From: Pantoea coffeiphila
GTDB lineage: Bacteria; Pseudomonadota; Gammaproteobacteria; Enterobacterales; Enterobacteriaceae
NCBI RefSeq assembly: GCF_016909495.1
Contig: NZ_JAFBFW010000003.1
Location: 372,001-436,000, forward strand
DNA: 64,000 nt
Direction of reading: 5' to 3'
Both the position numbers and the translations under genes were made by a program. Numbering within the stretch: position 1 is the stretch's first letter; each line of letters begins with the position of its first letter. The notes under the pieces are model-generated. The model did no database searches. It saw only the letters and a program-made list of their open reading frames with translations, and was not told the DNA's origin. Of the stretch, positions 7,988 to 16,011 are shown one piece after another.

Positions 7988-10206
7988 ACGGCATTCTCCT
8001 GGGTTAAAGAGGTGGAAGCGGGCGGTGCAGGCACATCTACCGGACGGGCAACGCGACGCAGCCGCCGTTCCCCGACCAGCCACTGGAATGCGCCGATAAT
8101 CAGCAGCATCACCACGATCAGCACTGTGGAGTAGGCGATCGCCACGCCGTATTCGCCGTTTTCTACCAGTCCGACGATGTAGGACGTCGCCATGTTGTAC
8201 TGCGCGCTCACAAGGAAGATCACCGCGCTGATCGAGGTGATCGCGCGTACAAAGGCATATACCAGTGCGGCGCTGATCGCCGGTTTCAGCAGCGGCAGCA
8301 CCACCTTACGCAGCGTGCGGAAGCTGTTAGCGCCGAGAGTCAGAGAGGCTTCATCCAGGCTTTTATCCAGCTGGCTCATCGCCGCGATGCCGCCGCGAAC
8401 GCCCACCGGCATATTACGGAAGACAAAGCAGGCCACCAGAATCAGCGCGGTGCCGGTAATCTCCAGCGGCGGCAGGTTGTAGGCCATTACGTAGCTGACG
8501 CCGATTACCGTGCCGGGAATGGCGAAGCTGAGCATCAGCAGGAACTCAAAGGTCTGGCGACCGGCAAACTTCTGCCGCACGATCAGCCAGGCGGTGAGCA
8601 GCCCGACGATTGCCGTCAGCGGCGCGGCGATCAGTGCAATCTCCAGCGTGGTCCAGAACGAGTTCCACGCCACACCGCTCCACAGCAGATGGCCCTCGCT
8701 AAAGCTGATGCCGAAGGCACGGACGTAGTGATTGATGGTCAGGGAACTGTCCAGCCCCCACGACTGCACAAAGCCGCCCACCACAATCATGCCGTAGATC
8801 ACCAGGGTGAACAGGCCCCAGGGGATCACCATGCCGTACACGCCAAAACGCAGCGCGCGAGGCAGCTGGCCGTGCTGGCCGCCATCGCCTTTACCGGTGA
8901 CCGTGGCGAAGTTCTTGCCGCCCAGCCACAGCCGCTGGAGGATAAACGCCGCCAGAGTAAAGCACAGCAGGATCATCGCCAGCACCGCAGCGCGGCTCGG
9001 ATCGTTTTGCGCCCCGACCACCGAGAAGAAGATCTCGGTAGACAGCACGCCGTGGCTGCCGCCGAGTACCATCGGGTTGCCGAAGTCGGCCATACTTTCG
9101 ATAAAGCTAATCAGGAAGGCGTTAGCCAGCCCGGGGGCCATCAGCGGTAGCGACACGCGGCTGAAGGTGCGCCAGCGGTTGGCGCGCAGCGTCTGCGAAG
9201 CTTCCTCGAGCGAAGGACTAACCCCCTCCACCACGCCAATCAGCACCAGGAAGGCGATCGGCGTAAACGACAGCACCTGAGCAATCCAGATGCCGGTTAA
9301 ACCATACAGCCAGCGGCCCGGCTCGATGCCAAACAGCGCCGCCAGATGCTCGGTTACCACGCCGGAGCGACCAAACAGCAGGATCAGCGCCAGGCCGATC
9401 ACAAACGGCGGGGTAATGATCGGCAGGATGGTCAGCATCCGCAGCGCTTTTTTGCACGGCAGCGGGGTACGCGTGGCGGCAAGGGCAAACGCCAGCCCCA
9501 GCAGTGTCGATCCCGTGGCGGTCATCAGCGCCAGCCACAGCGTGCGCCATGCCGTGCCGCAGGTGCCGCCGTTTAAGCAGGAGAGGCTCCAGATGGCCGG
9601 GTCCTGAATATTGCTGATTAAGCCCGCGGGCTGGAAGCTGCCGTCCACATCCTGCACCGACACCACGAACATGCTCAGCACCGGATAAAGCACAAAGATG
9701 CTGACCAGCGCCGTCAGTAGCACCAGCGAGGCCACCACAAAGGCATCGCCCTTCATCACGCCGCGTTCGGCCAGCGCGAAGGAGAACAGCAGCAGAAAGG
9801 TGGTCAGCAGCAGCAGCGCACCGGCACCCATCGCCGGCTGGCCGGATTCCAGCGCGCCAAAGCGGTTTTCCAGCCACAGCCAGCTCCAGCCGCTGTAGCC
9901 AATCGCATGGCCTTCAATGATTAAAAACAGTACGCCGAGGGCGCTGAACAGCAGCAGCAACCGGCTGCGCGCGCCAGACGGCAGCAGGCCGCAGCCGCCG
10001 CACAGCGCAAACAGCGCCACCGCTATTGCCAGCCACGGATGTTCGCCCAGCTGCCAGAGCGCCGGGGCCGTCGCGGCATCGCTCCACAGGCTTATCAGCC
10101 AGCCGCCGTCAAAAAAACCGGCCTCAAGGCTGTACCACGGCAGCAGCAGCAAAGCCGCCGCGCCCATTATCAGCGCGCCGGTCAGACGACGATTATTTGC
10201 ATTCAT
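7984..10206 (-). CDS. ABC transporter permease, fused double MetI-domain (AfuB/FbpB-like)
   Basis: The 740-residue inner-membrane protein carries two binding-protein-dependent permease domains in one chain. The first (about residues 215-435) has an EAA-like loop, EEASQTLRANRWRTFSRVSLP. The second (about 520-725) has DEASLTLGANSFRTLRKVVLP. Both loops contact the ATPase. An N-terminal extension of about 190 residues adds several hydrophobic segments. This fused architecture is typical of the FbpB/AfuB group; AfuABC of Actinobacillus and Citrobacter imports hexose phosphates. The gene lies 81 bp downstream of the binding-protein gene and overlaps the ATPase gene by 4 bp. The substrate is inferred only from the neighbouring phosphatase, antiporter and phytase genes. 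Confidence 0.9.
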   Translation of the reverse strand: MNANNRRLTGALIMGAAALLLLPWYSLEAGFFDGGWLISLWSDAATAPALWQLGEHPWLAIAVALFALCGGCGLLPSGARSRLLLLFSALGVLFLIIEGHAIGYSGWSWLWLENRFGALESGQPAMGAGALLLLTTFLLLFSFALAERGVMKGDAFVVASLVLLTALVSIFVLYPVLSMFVVSVQDVDGSFQPAGLISNIQDPAIWSLSCLNGGTCGTAWRTLWLALMTATGSTLLGLAFALAATRTPLPCKKALRMLTILPIITPPFVIGLALILLFGRSGVVTEHLAALFGIEPGRWLYGLTGIWIAQVLSFTPIAFLVLIGVVEGVSPSLEEASQTLRANRWRTFSRVSLPLMAPGLANAFLISFIESMADFGNPMVLGGSHGVLSTEIFFSVVGAQNDPSRAAVLAMILLCFTLAAFILQRLWLGGKNFATVTGKGDGGQHGQLPRALRFGVYGMVIPWGLFTLVIYGMIVVGGFVQSWGLDSSLTINHYVRAFGISFSEGHLLWSGVAWNSFWTTLEIALIAAPLTAIVGLLTAWLIVRQKFAGRQTFEFLLMLSFAIPGTVIGVSYVMAYNLPPLEITGTALILVACFVFRNMPVGVRGGIAAMSQLDKSLDEASLTLGANSFRTLRKVVLPLLKPAISAALVYAFVRAITSISAVIFLVSAQYNMATSYIVGLVENGEYGVAIAYSTVLIVVMLLIIGAFQWLVGERRLRRVARPVDVPAPPASTSLTQENAV

Positions 10207-10287
10207 GACATACCTCGACCTGAAAACCAGGCTGAAGCGGACATCAGGCCGAAGCCACCGCGTATCAGCATCACAAAACGGCGGGGA

Positions 10288-11316
10288 TTACTGCGCGCTG
10301 GCACCGATCTCTTTGTCCCAGCGGCTCAGCAGCGCTTTGCGTTTGGCGGAATCGCCGTAGGTTTTGAAGTCGTAGTCGATCAGCTTGATGTTCTCAAAGC
10401 GCGGCGCATATTCGGAAATCTCGGCGTTGCGGTTGGACGGCAGCTGGAAGGATTTGGCCTCTTTCATATGTGACTGAGCTTCCGCGCTCAGCGCCCAGTC
10501 GTACCAGACTTTGGCATTGGCGAGGTTACGCGCGCCTTTGACGATCGACATTGAGCCAATTTCGTAGCCGGTGCCTTCACACGGCGCAACGGTCTTGATC
10601 GGGAAGCCATCCACCTGCATCGCCACGGCATCGTGCATAAACACGATACCGACCGTGGTTTCCCCGCGCGCGGCGGATTTCACCGGTGCGGAACCGGACT
10701 TGGTGTACTGGGAAACATTGGCGTTGAGCTTTTTCAGATAATCGAAGGCTTTATCTTCGCCCATGATCTGCACCAGCGTGGCCAGGGTGTTGTAGGCGGT
10801 GCCGGACGAGTTCGGGTTGGCGATTTGGATCTCACCCTTAAAGCCCGGATCGAGCAGATCGGCCCAGCAGGTCGGCTCCTTCAGTTTTTTGTCGGCCAGC
10901 AGTTTGGTGTTGTAACCCCAGCCGAGCGCTCCGGCGTAGATGCCGACCGTGCGATAGCCGGAGTTTTCAGCCTGCTTCTGCGCCCAGTCCTGCTGTTCGG
11001 TCAGCAGCGGTGATTTATACACCTGGGTCAGCCCTTCATCCGCCGCCTGCATATGCGGATCGCCGGTGCCCGCCCACCAGATATCGGTGCGCGGATTGCG
11101 CGCCTCGCTGCGCAGCCGCGCATAGGCCTCGCCCGCCGACAGGCGGACCATGCTGACTTTAATATCGGGATGAGACTGGCTAAAAATACGCGTCATATGC
11201 TCGCACACCACCACATCCGCCGAGCAGACCATATTCAGATTGCCCGCCGCCGAGGCGGTAAACGGTAATGCAGTGCAACAGAGGGATAGCGCGATGGCCA
11301 TTGAGGTATATCGCAT
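10288..11316 (-). CDS. Periplasmic substrate-binding protein of the ABC importer (AfuA/FbpA-like)
   Basis: The 342-residue protein starts at ATG 11316, preceded by AAGGAGATCATC, a good ribosome-binding site. An N-terminal signal peptide (MRYTSMAIALSLCCTALPFTASAAG) sends it to the periplasm. The mature part has the family 1 extracellular solute-binding fold (NLNMVCSADVVVCEHMTRIF, DIWWAGTGDPHMQAADEGL, IANPNSSGTAYNTLA). Relatives bind Fe3+, 2-aminoethylphosphonate or, in AfuA, sugar phosphates; the several Cys residues are unusual. It is the first gene of a four-gene operon (binding protein, permease, ATPase, phosphatase). Two palindromes lie in the divergent promoter region shared with the LacI gene at 11534, so LacI-type control is likely. 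Confidence 0.9.
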   Translation of the reverse strand: MRYTSMAIALSLCCTALPFTASAAGNLNMVCSADVVVCEHMTRIFSQSHPDIKVSMVRLSAGEAYARLRSEARNPRTDIWWAGTGDPHMQAADEGLTQVYKSPLLTEQQDWAQKQAENSGYRTVGIYAGALGWGYNTKLLADKKLKEPTCWADLLDPGFKGEIQIANPNSSGTAYNTLATLVQIMGEDKAFDYLKKLNANVSQYTKSGSAPVKSAARGETTVGIVFMHDAVAMQVDGFPIKTVAPCEGTGYEIGSMSIVKGARNLANAKVWYDWALSAEAQSHMKEAKSFQLPSNRNAEISEYAPRFENIKLIDYDFKTYGDSAKRKALLSRWDKEIGASAQ

Positions 11317-11362
11317 GATGATCTCCTTGGTTTGTAGGGTTGGTGCTTCACTGGCACCTGTT

Positions 11363-11380
11363 TTTGCACGTGTGTGCAAA
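11363..11380. promoter_or_regulatory. LacI-type operator candidate 1 (ABC operon)
   Basis: The inverted repeat TTTGCAC-GTGT-GTGCAAA lies 47 bp upstream of the binding-protein start. It has the layout TTGCA-N6-TGCAA, shared with the sites at 11473 and 13680. The layout and position fit an operator for the neighbouring LacI-family proteins; binding itself is inferred. Confidence 0.65.
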
Positions 11381-11456
11381 GTAATAATGAACAAGAAATA
11401 AACTGTCAAATGGCTTGCAGCTGAATTAGCAGCCCTTGTCACAAAAATATAACAAT

Positions 11457-11472
11457 TGTGATGTTGGTCAGT
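11457..11472. promoter_or_regulatory. Weak CRP-site candidate in the divergent promoter
   Basis: TGTGATGTTGGTCAGT matches the CRP consensus TGTGA-N6-TCACA at 8 of 10 positions. It lies between the ABC operon and the LacI gene and abuts the second palindrome. Catabolite control would be reasonable for such a locus, but the match is weak. Confidence 0.3.
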
Positions 11473-11488
11473 TTGCACAGCTTTGCAA
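11473..11488. promoter_or_regulatory. LacI-type operator candidate 2 (regulator gene)
   Basis: TTGCA-CAGCTT-TGCAA is an inverted repeat with the same half-sites and 6-bp spacer as the site at 11363. It lies about 45 bp upstream of the LacI start chosen at 11534, a position suited to autoregulation or to looping with the first site. Confidence 0.55.
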
Positions 11489-11533
11489 TCTGAGGCAGAC
11501 TCAATCTCAGCCGGGATTTTGATGGAGAGCAGC

Positions 11534-12568
11534 ATGCAAAATGAGAAAGCAGTGGTGAGTGCGCAGGACGTGGCCGATCGCGCAGGGGTTTCGCGTTCTG
11601 CGGTGTCGCGGACCTATACGCCGGGGGCCAGCGTGTCGGAAACGACCCGTGCGCGGGTGATGAAAGCGGCAGAGGAACTGGGCTATCACGTCAATCATCT
11701 GGCGCGTGGGCTGGTGCGCAACCGCAGCGGGATTGTCTGCCTGGTGGTGTCTGAAATCGCTACCCCCTACCGCGCGATGCTGGTGCGCTGGCTGACCCAG
11801 TTTTTGCAGGAGGCGGGGAAAGTGGCGATGCTTATCAACACCGACCGCTCGGACAACAGCGTCTCGGCGGCGCTGCAGCAGGCGATTAATTTCCGCGCCG
11901 ACGCTTCGATTATCCTCTCGGGCATGCCGGACCGCGCCATCACCCGCCAGTGCTATAAGCACGGACAGCGCATTATTCTGATTAACCGCGATGAGTCGCT
12001 GCCCGGATCGCTGAGTATTAATCTGGATGCACAATCGGCGGCCGAAACGGCGGTGATGGCCTTTCAGCGCGCGGGCTGTCGGCATCTGGCGTTTGCCAAC
12101 TCACTGGCCGGAACGCCCAGCCTGATGAAGCGCGAAGCCGCGTTTGTCGCGGTGGCGGAACAGGCCGGATTAGCGGTGACGGTCGAGCGTTTTGGTTCCA
12201 CGTCCTATGAAAGCGGTCAGATTCTGGCGCACCGCCTGCTGACCCGCCAGCAGCGCCCGGATGCGGTATTTTGCGTCACCGATCTGGTGGCCTGCGGCTT
12301 TATGGATGAAGCACGGCACCGCTTTGCGGTTAGCGTGCCGGAGGATATCTGTCTGATAGGATTCGATAATATCGTGCAGGCCGGGTGGTCATCCTTCAAT
12401 CTGACCACTTTCGCCCAGCCGGTAGAGCGCTTTGCCCGCGACGCGGTACAGTGGCTGATCCAGACCGAGCAGGCGGAAAGCGGCTTTACGCCGCAGAGCG
12501 AGCAGCAGCACGACAGCCTGGTGTACCAGGCGGATGTGGTGTGGCGCGGATCGGTGCGGGGAGGTTAA
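11534..12568 (+). CDS. LacI-family transcriptional regulator (copy 1)
   Basis: This is a 344-residue DNA-binding repressor with the ligand-binding fold of periplasmic sugar-binding proteins. ATG 11534 is preferred because GGAG at 11523 precedes it at suitable spacing; ATGs at 11483 and 11522 are in the same frame. The N-terminal helix-turn-helix reads VSAQDVADRAGVSRSAVSRT, followed by the hinge helix (NHLARGLVRN) and the effector/dimer domain (VCLVVSEIATPYRAMLVR ... DAVFCVTDLVACGFMDEA ... LIGFDNIVQAGW). It is divergent from the ABC operon and 38 bp upstream of a second LacI gene with almost the same recognition helix. The effector is probably a phosphorylated polyol or sugar, by context only. 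Confidence 0.9.
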   Translation: MQNEKAVVSAQDVADRAGVSRSAVSRTYTPGASVSETTRARVMKAAEELGYHVNHLARGLVRNRSGIVCLVVSEIATPYRAMLVRWLTQFLQEAGKVAMLINTDRSDNSVSAALQQAINFRADASIILSGMPDRAITRQCYKHGQRIILINRDESLPGSLSINLDAQSAAETAVMAFQRAGCRHLAFANSLAGTPSLMKREAAFVAVAEQAGLAVTVERFGSTSYESGQILAHRLLTRQQRPDAVFCVTDLVACGFMDEARHRFAVSVPEDICLIGFDNIVQAGWSSFNLTTFAQPVERFARDAVQWLIQTEQAESGFTPQSEQQHDSLVYQADVVWRGSVRGG

Positions 12569-12606
12569 CATAGGCTCACGCACACCGTAACCCGCGCAGA
12601 GTGAGC

Positions 12607-13587
12607 ATGAGCGAGAAGAAAAAAAACTGGGTCAATGCCGAAGATGTCGCCCGCCTGGCAGGGGTATCACGCTCTGCGGTTTCCCGCACGTTTACCCCGG
12701 GTGCCTCCGTGGCGGAAAAAACGCGGAAAAAAGTCCTCGCCGCAGCGGAAACGCTGGGCTACCAGGTCAATATCATCGCCCGCACGATGATCACCGGCAG
12801 CAGCAACTTTATCGGTATCGTCACCGCCGGTTTCGATAACCCCTTCCGCAGCAAGCTGCTGTCGCCGCTGGTTCATCAGCTGGCGCTGCACGGTTTTATG
12901 CCGCTGCTGATGAATGCCGACGATCCGGAACAGCTGGCTCCCTCACTGAAACAGCTGCTCAGCTACCACGTGGCCGGGGTGATTATCACTTCCGGCGCGC
13001 CGCCGCTGTCGCTGGCCGAAGAGTATCTGGAGCGTAAGATCCCGGTGACCTTAATCAACCGGGATGCCGATCTGGCAGGCTGCGATCGTGTCGCCAGCGA
13101 TAACGCGCAGGGTATGCAGCTGATGGCGGATTACTGCCGCCAGCGCGGCTGGAAACACGTTGGGTTTATCGGCGAAGAGCGGCGTAATTTCAGTACGGAA
13201 GATCGCTATCAGGCGCTGCTGGCCTGCGCCCCGGACCTGACTATTGCCACGCGGTTTATCCCCGGCGGCGGCTATGCGGCCGGCAAGGCGGCGGCGCTTG
13301 AATTACGTTCCAGCCAGGTGCTGCTTTGCGCCACGGATATGCTGGCATTAGGCGCGATCGACGGCCTGCGAACGCTCAACGGCGACAATCCGCTACCCGC
13401 CGTCATGGGCTTTGATGATATTCCCCAGGCGGACTGGGACCCCTATCATTTGACGACAATTCAACAGGATACTGAAGGTCTGGCGCAGCAGGCGGTGGAT
13501 CTTTTGATGACCCGCATTGCCCAGTTCGACCTTCCTTCCCGCCATCGCGCCGTGCCGGTGAAATTAATCATTCGCCAGAGCGCGTAA
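12607..13587 (+). CDS. LacI-family transcriptional regulator (copy 2)
   Basis: The 326-residue protein starts at ATG 12607; GTG 12601 in the same frame is possible, and neither start has a strong ribosome-binding site, which suggests translation coupled to the upstream regulator gene. The helix-turn-helix (VNAEDVARLAGVSRSAVSRT) is nearly identical to that of the preceding gene through GVSRSAVSRT-TPGASV, so both should read the same operator. The effector domain is diverged (GIVTAGFDNPFRSKLLSPL, LLCATDMLALGAIDGL, VMGFDDIPQADW), which suggests a different ligand. Hence two inputs may control one set of operators. A terminator-like hairpin follows the gene. Confidence 0.9.
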   Translation: MSEKKKNWVNAEDVARLAGVSRSAVSRTFTPGASVAEKTRKKVLAAAETLGYQVNIIARTMITGSSNFIGIVTAGFDNPFRSKLLSPLVHQLALHGFMPLLMNADDPEQLAPSLKQLLSYHVAGVIITSGAPPLSLAEEYLERKIPVTLINRDADLAGCDRVASDNAQGMQLMADYCRQRGWKHVGFIGEERRNFSTEDRYQALLACAPDLTIATRFIPGGGYAAGKAAALELRSSQVLLCATDMLALGAIDGLRTLNGDNPLPAVMGFDDIPQADWDPYHLTTIQQDTEGLAQQAVDLLMTRIAQFDLPSRHRAVPVKLIIRQSA

Positions 13588-13605
13588 TGAAAAATTAATT
13601 TTATG

Positions 13606-13637
13606 CGGTAGCTCACAGATTATTCTGTGAACTGCCG
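13606..13637. terminator. Hairpin downstream of the second LacI gene
   Basis: CGGTAG-c-TCACAG pairs with CTGTGA-a-CTGCCG around an ATTATT loop, with one G-T pair and one mismatch. It lies 18 bp after the regulator's stop. It is followed by a pyrimidine-rich run rather than a pure T-tract. Confidence 0.45.
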
Positions 13638-13651
13638 TCACACTCTCTTTT

Positions 13652-13672
13652 GCCCTACGGGGCTTATTTTTT
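13652..13672 (+). terminator. Short GC hairpin with T-tract
   Basis: GCCC-TACG-GGGC is followed at once by TTATTTTTT, the form of a weak intrinsic terminator for the LacI pair. It leaves little room (about 10 bp) before the operator of the next operon, so some readthrough into that operon is possible. Confidence 0.55.
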
Positions 13673-13679
13673 GTTAACA

Positions 13680-13697
13680 AATGCACACGTGTGCATT
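13680..13697. promoter_or_regulatory. LacI-type operator candidate 3 (phosphatase-antiporter-phytase operon)
   Basis: AATGCACAC-GTGTGCATT is a perfect 18-bp palindrome ending 13 bp before the start codon of the second phosphatase gene, right before its ribosome-binding site. It shares the TGCA-N6-TGCA core of the sites at 11363 and 11473 but has ATGCA instead of TTGCA arms. A repressor bound here would block transcription of the three-gene operon. Confidence 0.7.
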
Positions 13698-13710
13698 TTC
13701 AGGAGATGTT

Positions 13711-14520
13711 ATGACAACCCGAGAAAACGATTCGCTTTTGGCGCGCTACCGCTTCGCCTGCAGTCTTGCTGAGTCCGGGGGAAAACTGGCTTATGGCTTC
13801 TATCAGCAGCGCGACAGCCTGCGGGTCGAACACAAGGGCAGCGATGCGCAGGATGTGGTTAGCCTGGCCGACCGCGAGGTGGAGTCCTTTGTCAAATCAC
13901 GCATCGCAGAGGCGTTCCCGGAAGACGGATTTCTGGGCGAGGAGAGCGGCACGTCCGATGCACACCAGCGCGTGCTGTGGGTCGTTGACCCGATCGATGG
14001 CACCAGCTGTTTCCTCAACGGTCTGCACACCTGGTGCCTGTCGCTGGCGGTGGTGGTTGACGGTGAACCGGTGATTGGCGTGGTGTATGACCCCAATCAC
14101 CAGGAGCTCTTCCATGCCCTGAAAGGGGAAGGGGCCTGGCTCAACGATCGGAGAATCGCGCCGCATCCGGCAGAAACGGTCGCCGGTGGCGTGATGGGCG
14201 TGGGGACCTCGCATCGCGTGACGGCGGCTGATTTCCTGCCGTTTCTCGACCAGCTGCTGCAGCACGGCGGGATGTTTGTCCGCAACGGTTCCGGCGCGCT
14301 GATGAGCGCCTGGGCCGCCGCCGGTCGCCTGATTGGCTATTACGAACCGCATATGAATCCGTGGGATGGCCTGCCGGGGATCGTGCTGATGCGCGAAGCG
14401 GGCGGGGCCACCAACGATTACCTGGCGGCGGACGGCATTGCGCAAGGCAATCCGGTGCTGTTGGCCAGTAAAACGCTCTATCCACACTTAAAACAATGGG
14501 TTGTTCAACCCTTAAACTAA
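13711..14520 (+). CDS. Inositol-monophosphatase-family phosphatase (copy 2)
   Basis: This 269-residue cytoplasmic phosphatase is a paralogue of the gene at 6108. ATG 13711 follows AGGAG; the upstream in-frame ATG at 13681 lies inside the operator palindrome and is rejected. Family motifs are present: LGEESG, WVVDPIDGTSCFLNG (near residues 85-100) and NPWDGLPGIVLMREAGG. Both copies share QQRDSL / HQRDSL and the SGALM-AW-AAGR-GYYEPHM segments, so they probably act on similar substrates. It opens an operon with the organophosphate antiporter (105 bp later) and the phytase. A role in removing the last phosphate from an imported inositol or sugar phosphate is inferred from this context. Confidence 0.9.
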   Translation: MTTRENDSLLARYRFACSLAESGGKLAYGFYQQRDSLRVEHKGSDAQDVVSLADREVESFVKSRIAEAFPEDGFLGEESGTSDAHQRVLWVVDPIDGTSCFLNGLHTWCLSLAVVVDGEPVIGVVYDPNHQELFHALKGEGAWLNDRRIAPHPAETVAGGVMGVGTSHRVTAADFLPFLDQLLQHGGMFVRNGSGALMSAWAAAGRLIGYYEPHMNPWDGLPGIVLMREAGGATNDYLAADGIAQGNPVLLASKTLYPHLKQWVVQPLN

Positions 14521-14625
14521 CCTGCACGGGTCTGGCATCTGATTGCGTACTCTACATAACACGGAAACAGCCTTCAGGGACGAAGACAAAATCAATCAGC
14601 ACCGCCTCCGCCCTACGGAGACAAG

Positions 14626-15987
14626 ATGATGTCTGGATTAATCCGTTTTTTCCGGGCCAGCCCGGCGAAAACTACCGCCGTATTCAATGAACAGCGCTTC
14701 CGCAGCGTGCGCTGGCAAACGTTTCTGGCGATGACGCTGGCCTACGTAACGTTTTACGTCTGTCGGCTCTCGTTCACCGTGGCGAAAACCGCGCTGGTGG
14801 AGCTGGGTATTTCGCCCTCTGAGCTGGGGATGATCGGCTCGGCGCTGTTTTTCAGCTACGCCATCGGCAAACTGGTTAACGGATTTTTGGCCGATCACGC
14901 CAACGTGGTGCGCTTTATGAGTCTTGGGCTGCTGCTCAGCGCGGGGATGAACCTGATGATGGGCATGACCACCAACGCGATGATGCTGGCCATTTTCTGG
15001 GGCATCAACGGCTGGGCGCAGTCGATGGGGGTGGGGCCATGTGCGGTTTCCCTTGCGCGCTGGTACGGCACCAAAGAGCGCGGCACCTTCTATTCCATCT
15101 GGTCGACGGCGCATAACATCGGCGAGGCGCTGACCTACATCGTGATCGCGGCGGTGATTGCGGGCTACGGTTGGCATATGGGCTACCTCTCCACCGCAGC
15201 GCTGGGCGCGGCGGGCGTGGTGCTGATGCTGCTGTTTATGCGCGACTCACCGCAGAGCAGCGGCTTCCCGTCGATTCATGACATCAGCAACGAACCGCAG
15301 GAAGAAGAAGAGGCCAAAGGCTCGGTGTTTAGCAATCAGCTGATGGCGCTGCGCAACCCGGCGCTGTGGACGCTGGCGCTGGCCTCGGCGTTTATGTACA
15401 TCGACCGCTACGGCGTGAATTCCTGGGGCATTTTCTTTTTGCAGCAGGGTAAGGGCTACAGCACGGTTGAAGCCTCGGCGATTATCGGCGTGAATGCCGT
15501 TGCCGGGATTGTTGGCACCATCGTGGCGGGCATGCTCTCCGACCGCTTCTTCTCGCGCAATCGCAGTATTATGGCCGGATTTATCAGCCTGCTGAATACT
15601 GCCGGATTCGCGCTGATGCTGTGGCTGCCGCGCAATTACTACACCGATATTCTGTCGATGGTTATCTTCGGCGCGACTATCGGCGCACTGACCTGTTTCC
15701 TCGGTGGCCTGCTGGCGGTGGATATCTCCTCGCGGAAAGCGGCCGGGGCGGCGCTCGGAACCATCGGCATTGTCAGCTACGCCGGGGCCGGATTCGGTGA
15801 ATTCCTGACGGGCATCATCATCGATAAAACGTCGGTGATGGAAAATGGCACCAAACTCTACGATTTCCACACGTTGTCCCAGTTCTGGGTGGCAGCCGGT
15901 CTTATCTCTGCGCTGTTGTGCTTTGTCACCGCCGTGATGGTGGCAAGACGCAACGCCAGCGAGCGCCGCACCCTGTTTTCATCTTAA
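14626..15987 (+). CDS. Organophosphate:phosphate antiporter, UhpT/GlpT/PgtP-like MFS protein
   Basis: The 453-residue inner-membrane carrier has 12 predicted hydrophobic segments and belongs to the OPA branch of the MFS. The branch signature GWAQSMGVGPCAVSLARWYGTKERG is split by the window's residue limit but spans about residues 127-150: GWAQSMGVGP, then CAVSLARWYGTKERGTFYS. An Arg in TM1 (YVCRLSF) matches the substrate-phosphate arginine of GlpT/UhpT. These proteins exchange internal phosphate for external glycerol-3-phosphate, hexose phosphate or phosphoglycerate. The gene starts at ATG 14626 (or 14629) after GGAG and lies 24 bp before the phytase gene. Its position between a phosphatase and a phytase suggests import of lower inositol phosphates or sugar phosphates; no UhpABC-type sensor system is next to it. 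Confidence 0.9.
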   Translation: MMSGLIRFFRASPAKTTAVFNEQRFRSVRWQTFLAMTLAYVTFYVCRLSFTVAKTALVELGISPSELGMIGSALFFSYAIGKLVNGFLADHANVVRFMSLGLLLSAGMNLMMGMTTNAMMLAIFWGINGWAQSMGVGPCAVSLARWYGTKERGTFYSIWSTAHNIGEALTYIVIAAVIAGYGWHMGYLSTAALGAAGVVLMLLFMRDSPQSSGFPSIHDISNEPQEEEEAKGSVFSNQLMALRNPALWTLALASAFMYIDRYGVNSWGIFFLQQGKGYSTVEASAIIGVNAVAGIVGTIVAGMLSDRFFSRNRSIMAGFISLLNTAGFALMLWLPRNYYTDILSMVIFGATIGALTCFLGGLLAVDISSRKAAGAALGTIGIVSYAGAGFGEFLTGIIIDKTSVMENGTKLYDFHTLSQFWVAAGLISALLCFVTAVMVARRNASERRTLFSS

Positions 15988-16011
15988 TTACCTCAACAGA
16001 AGGAAGACACA

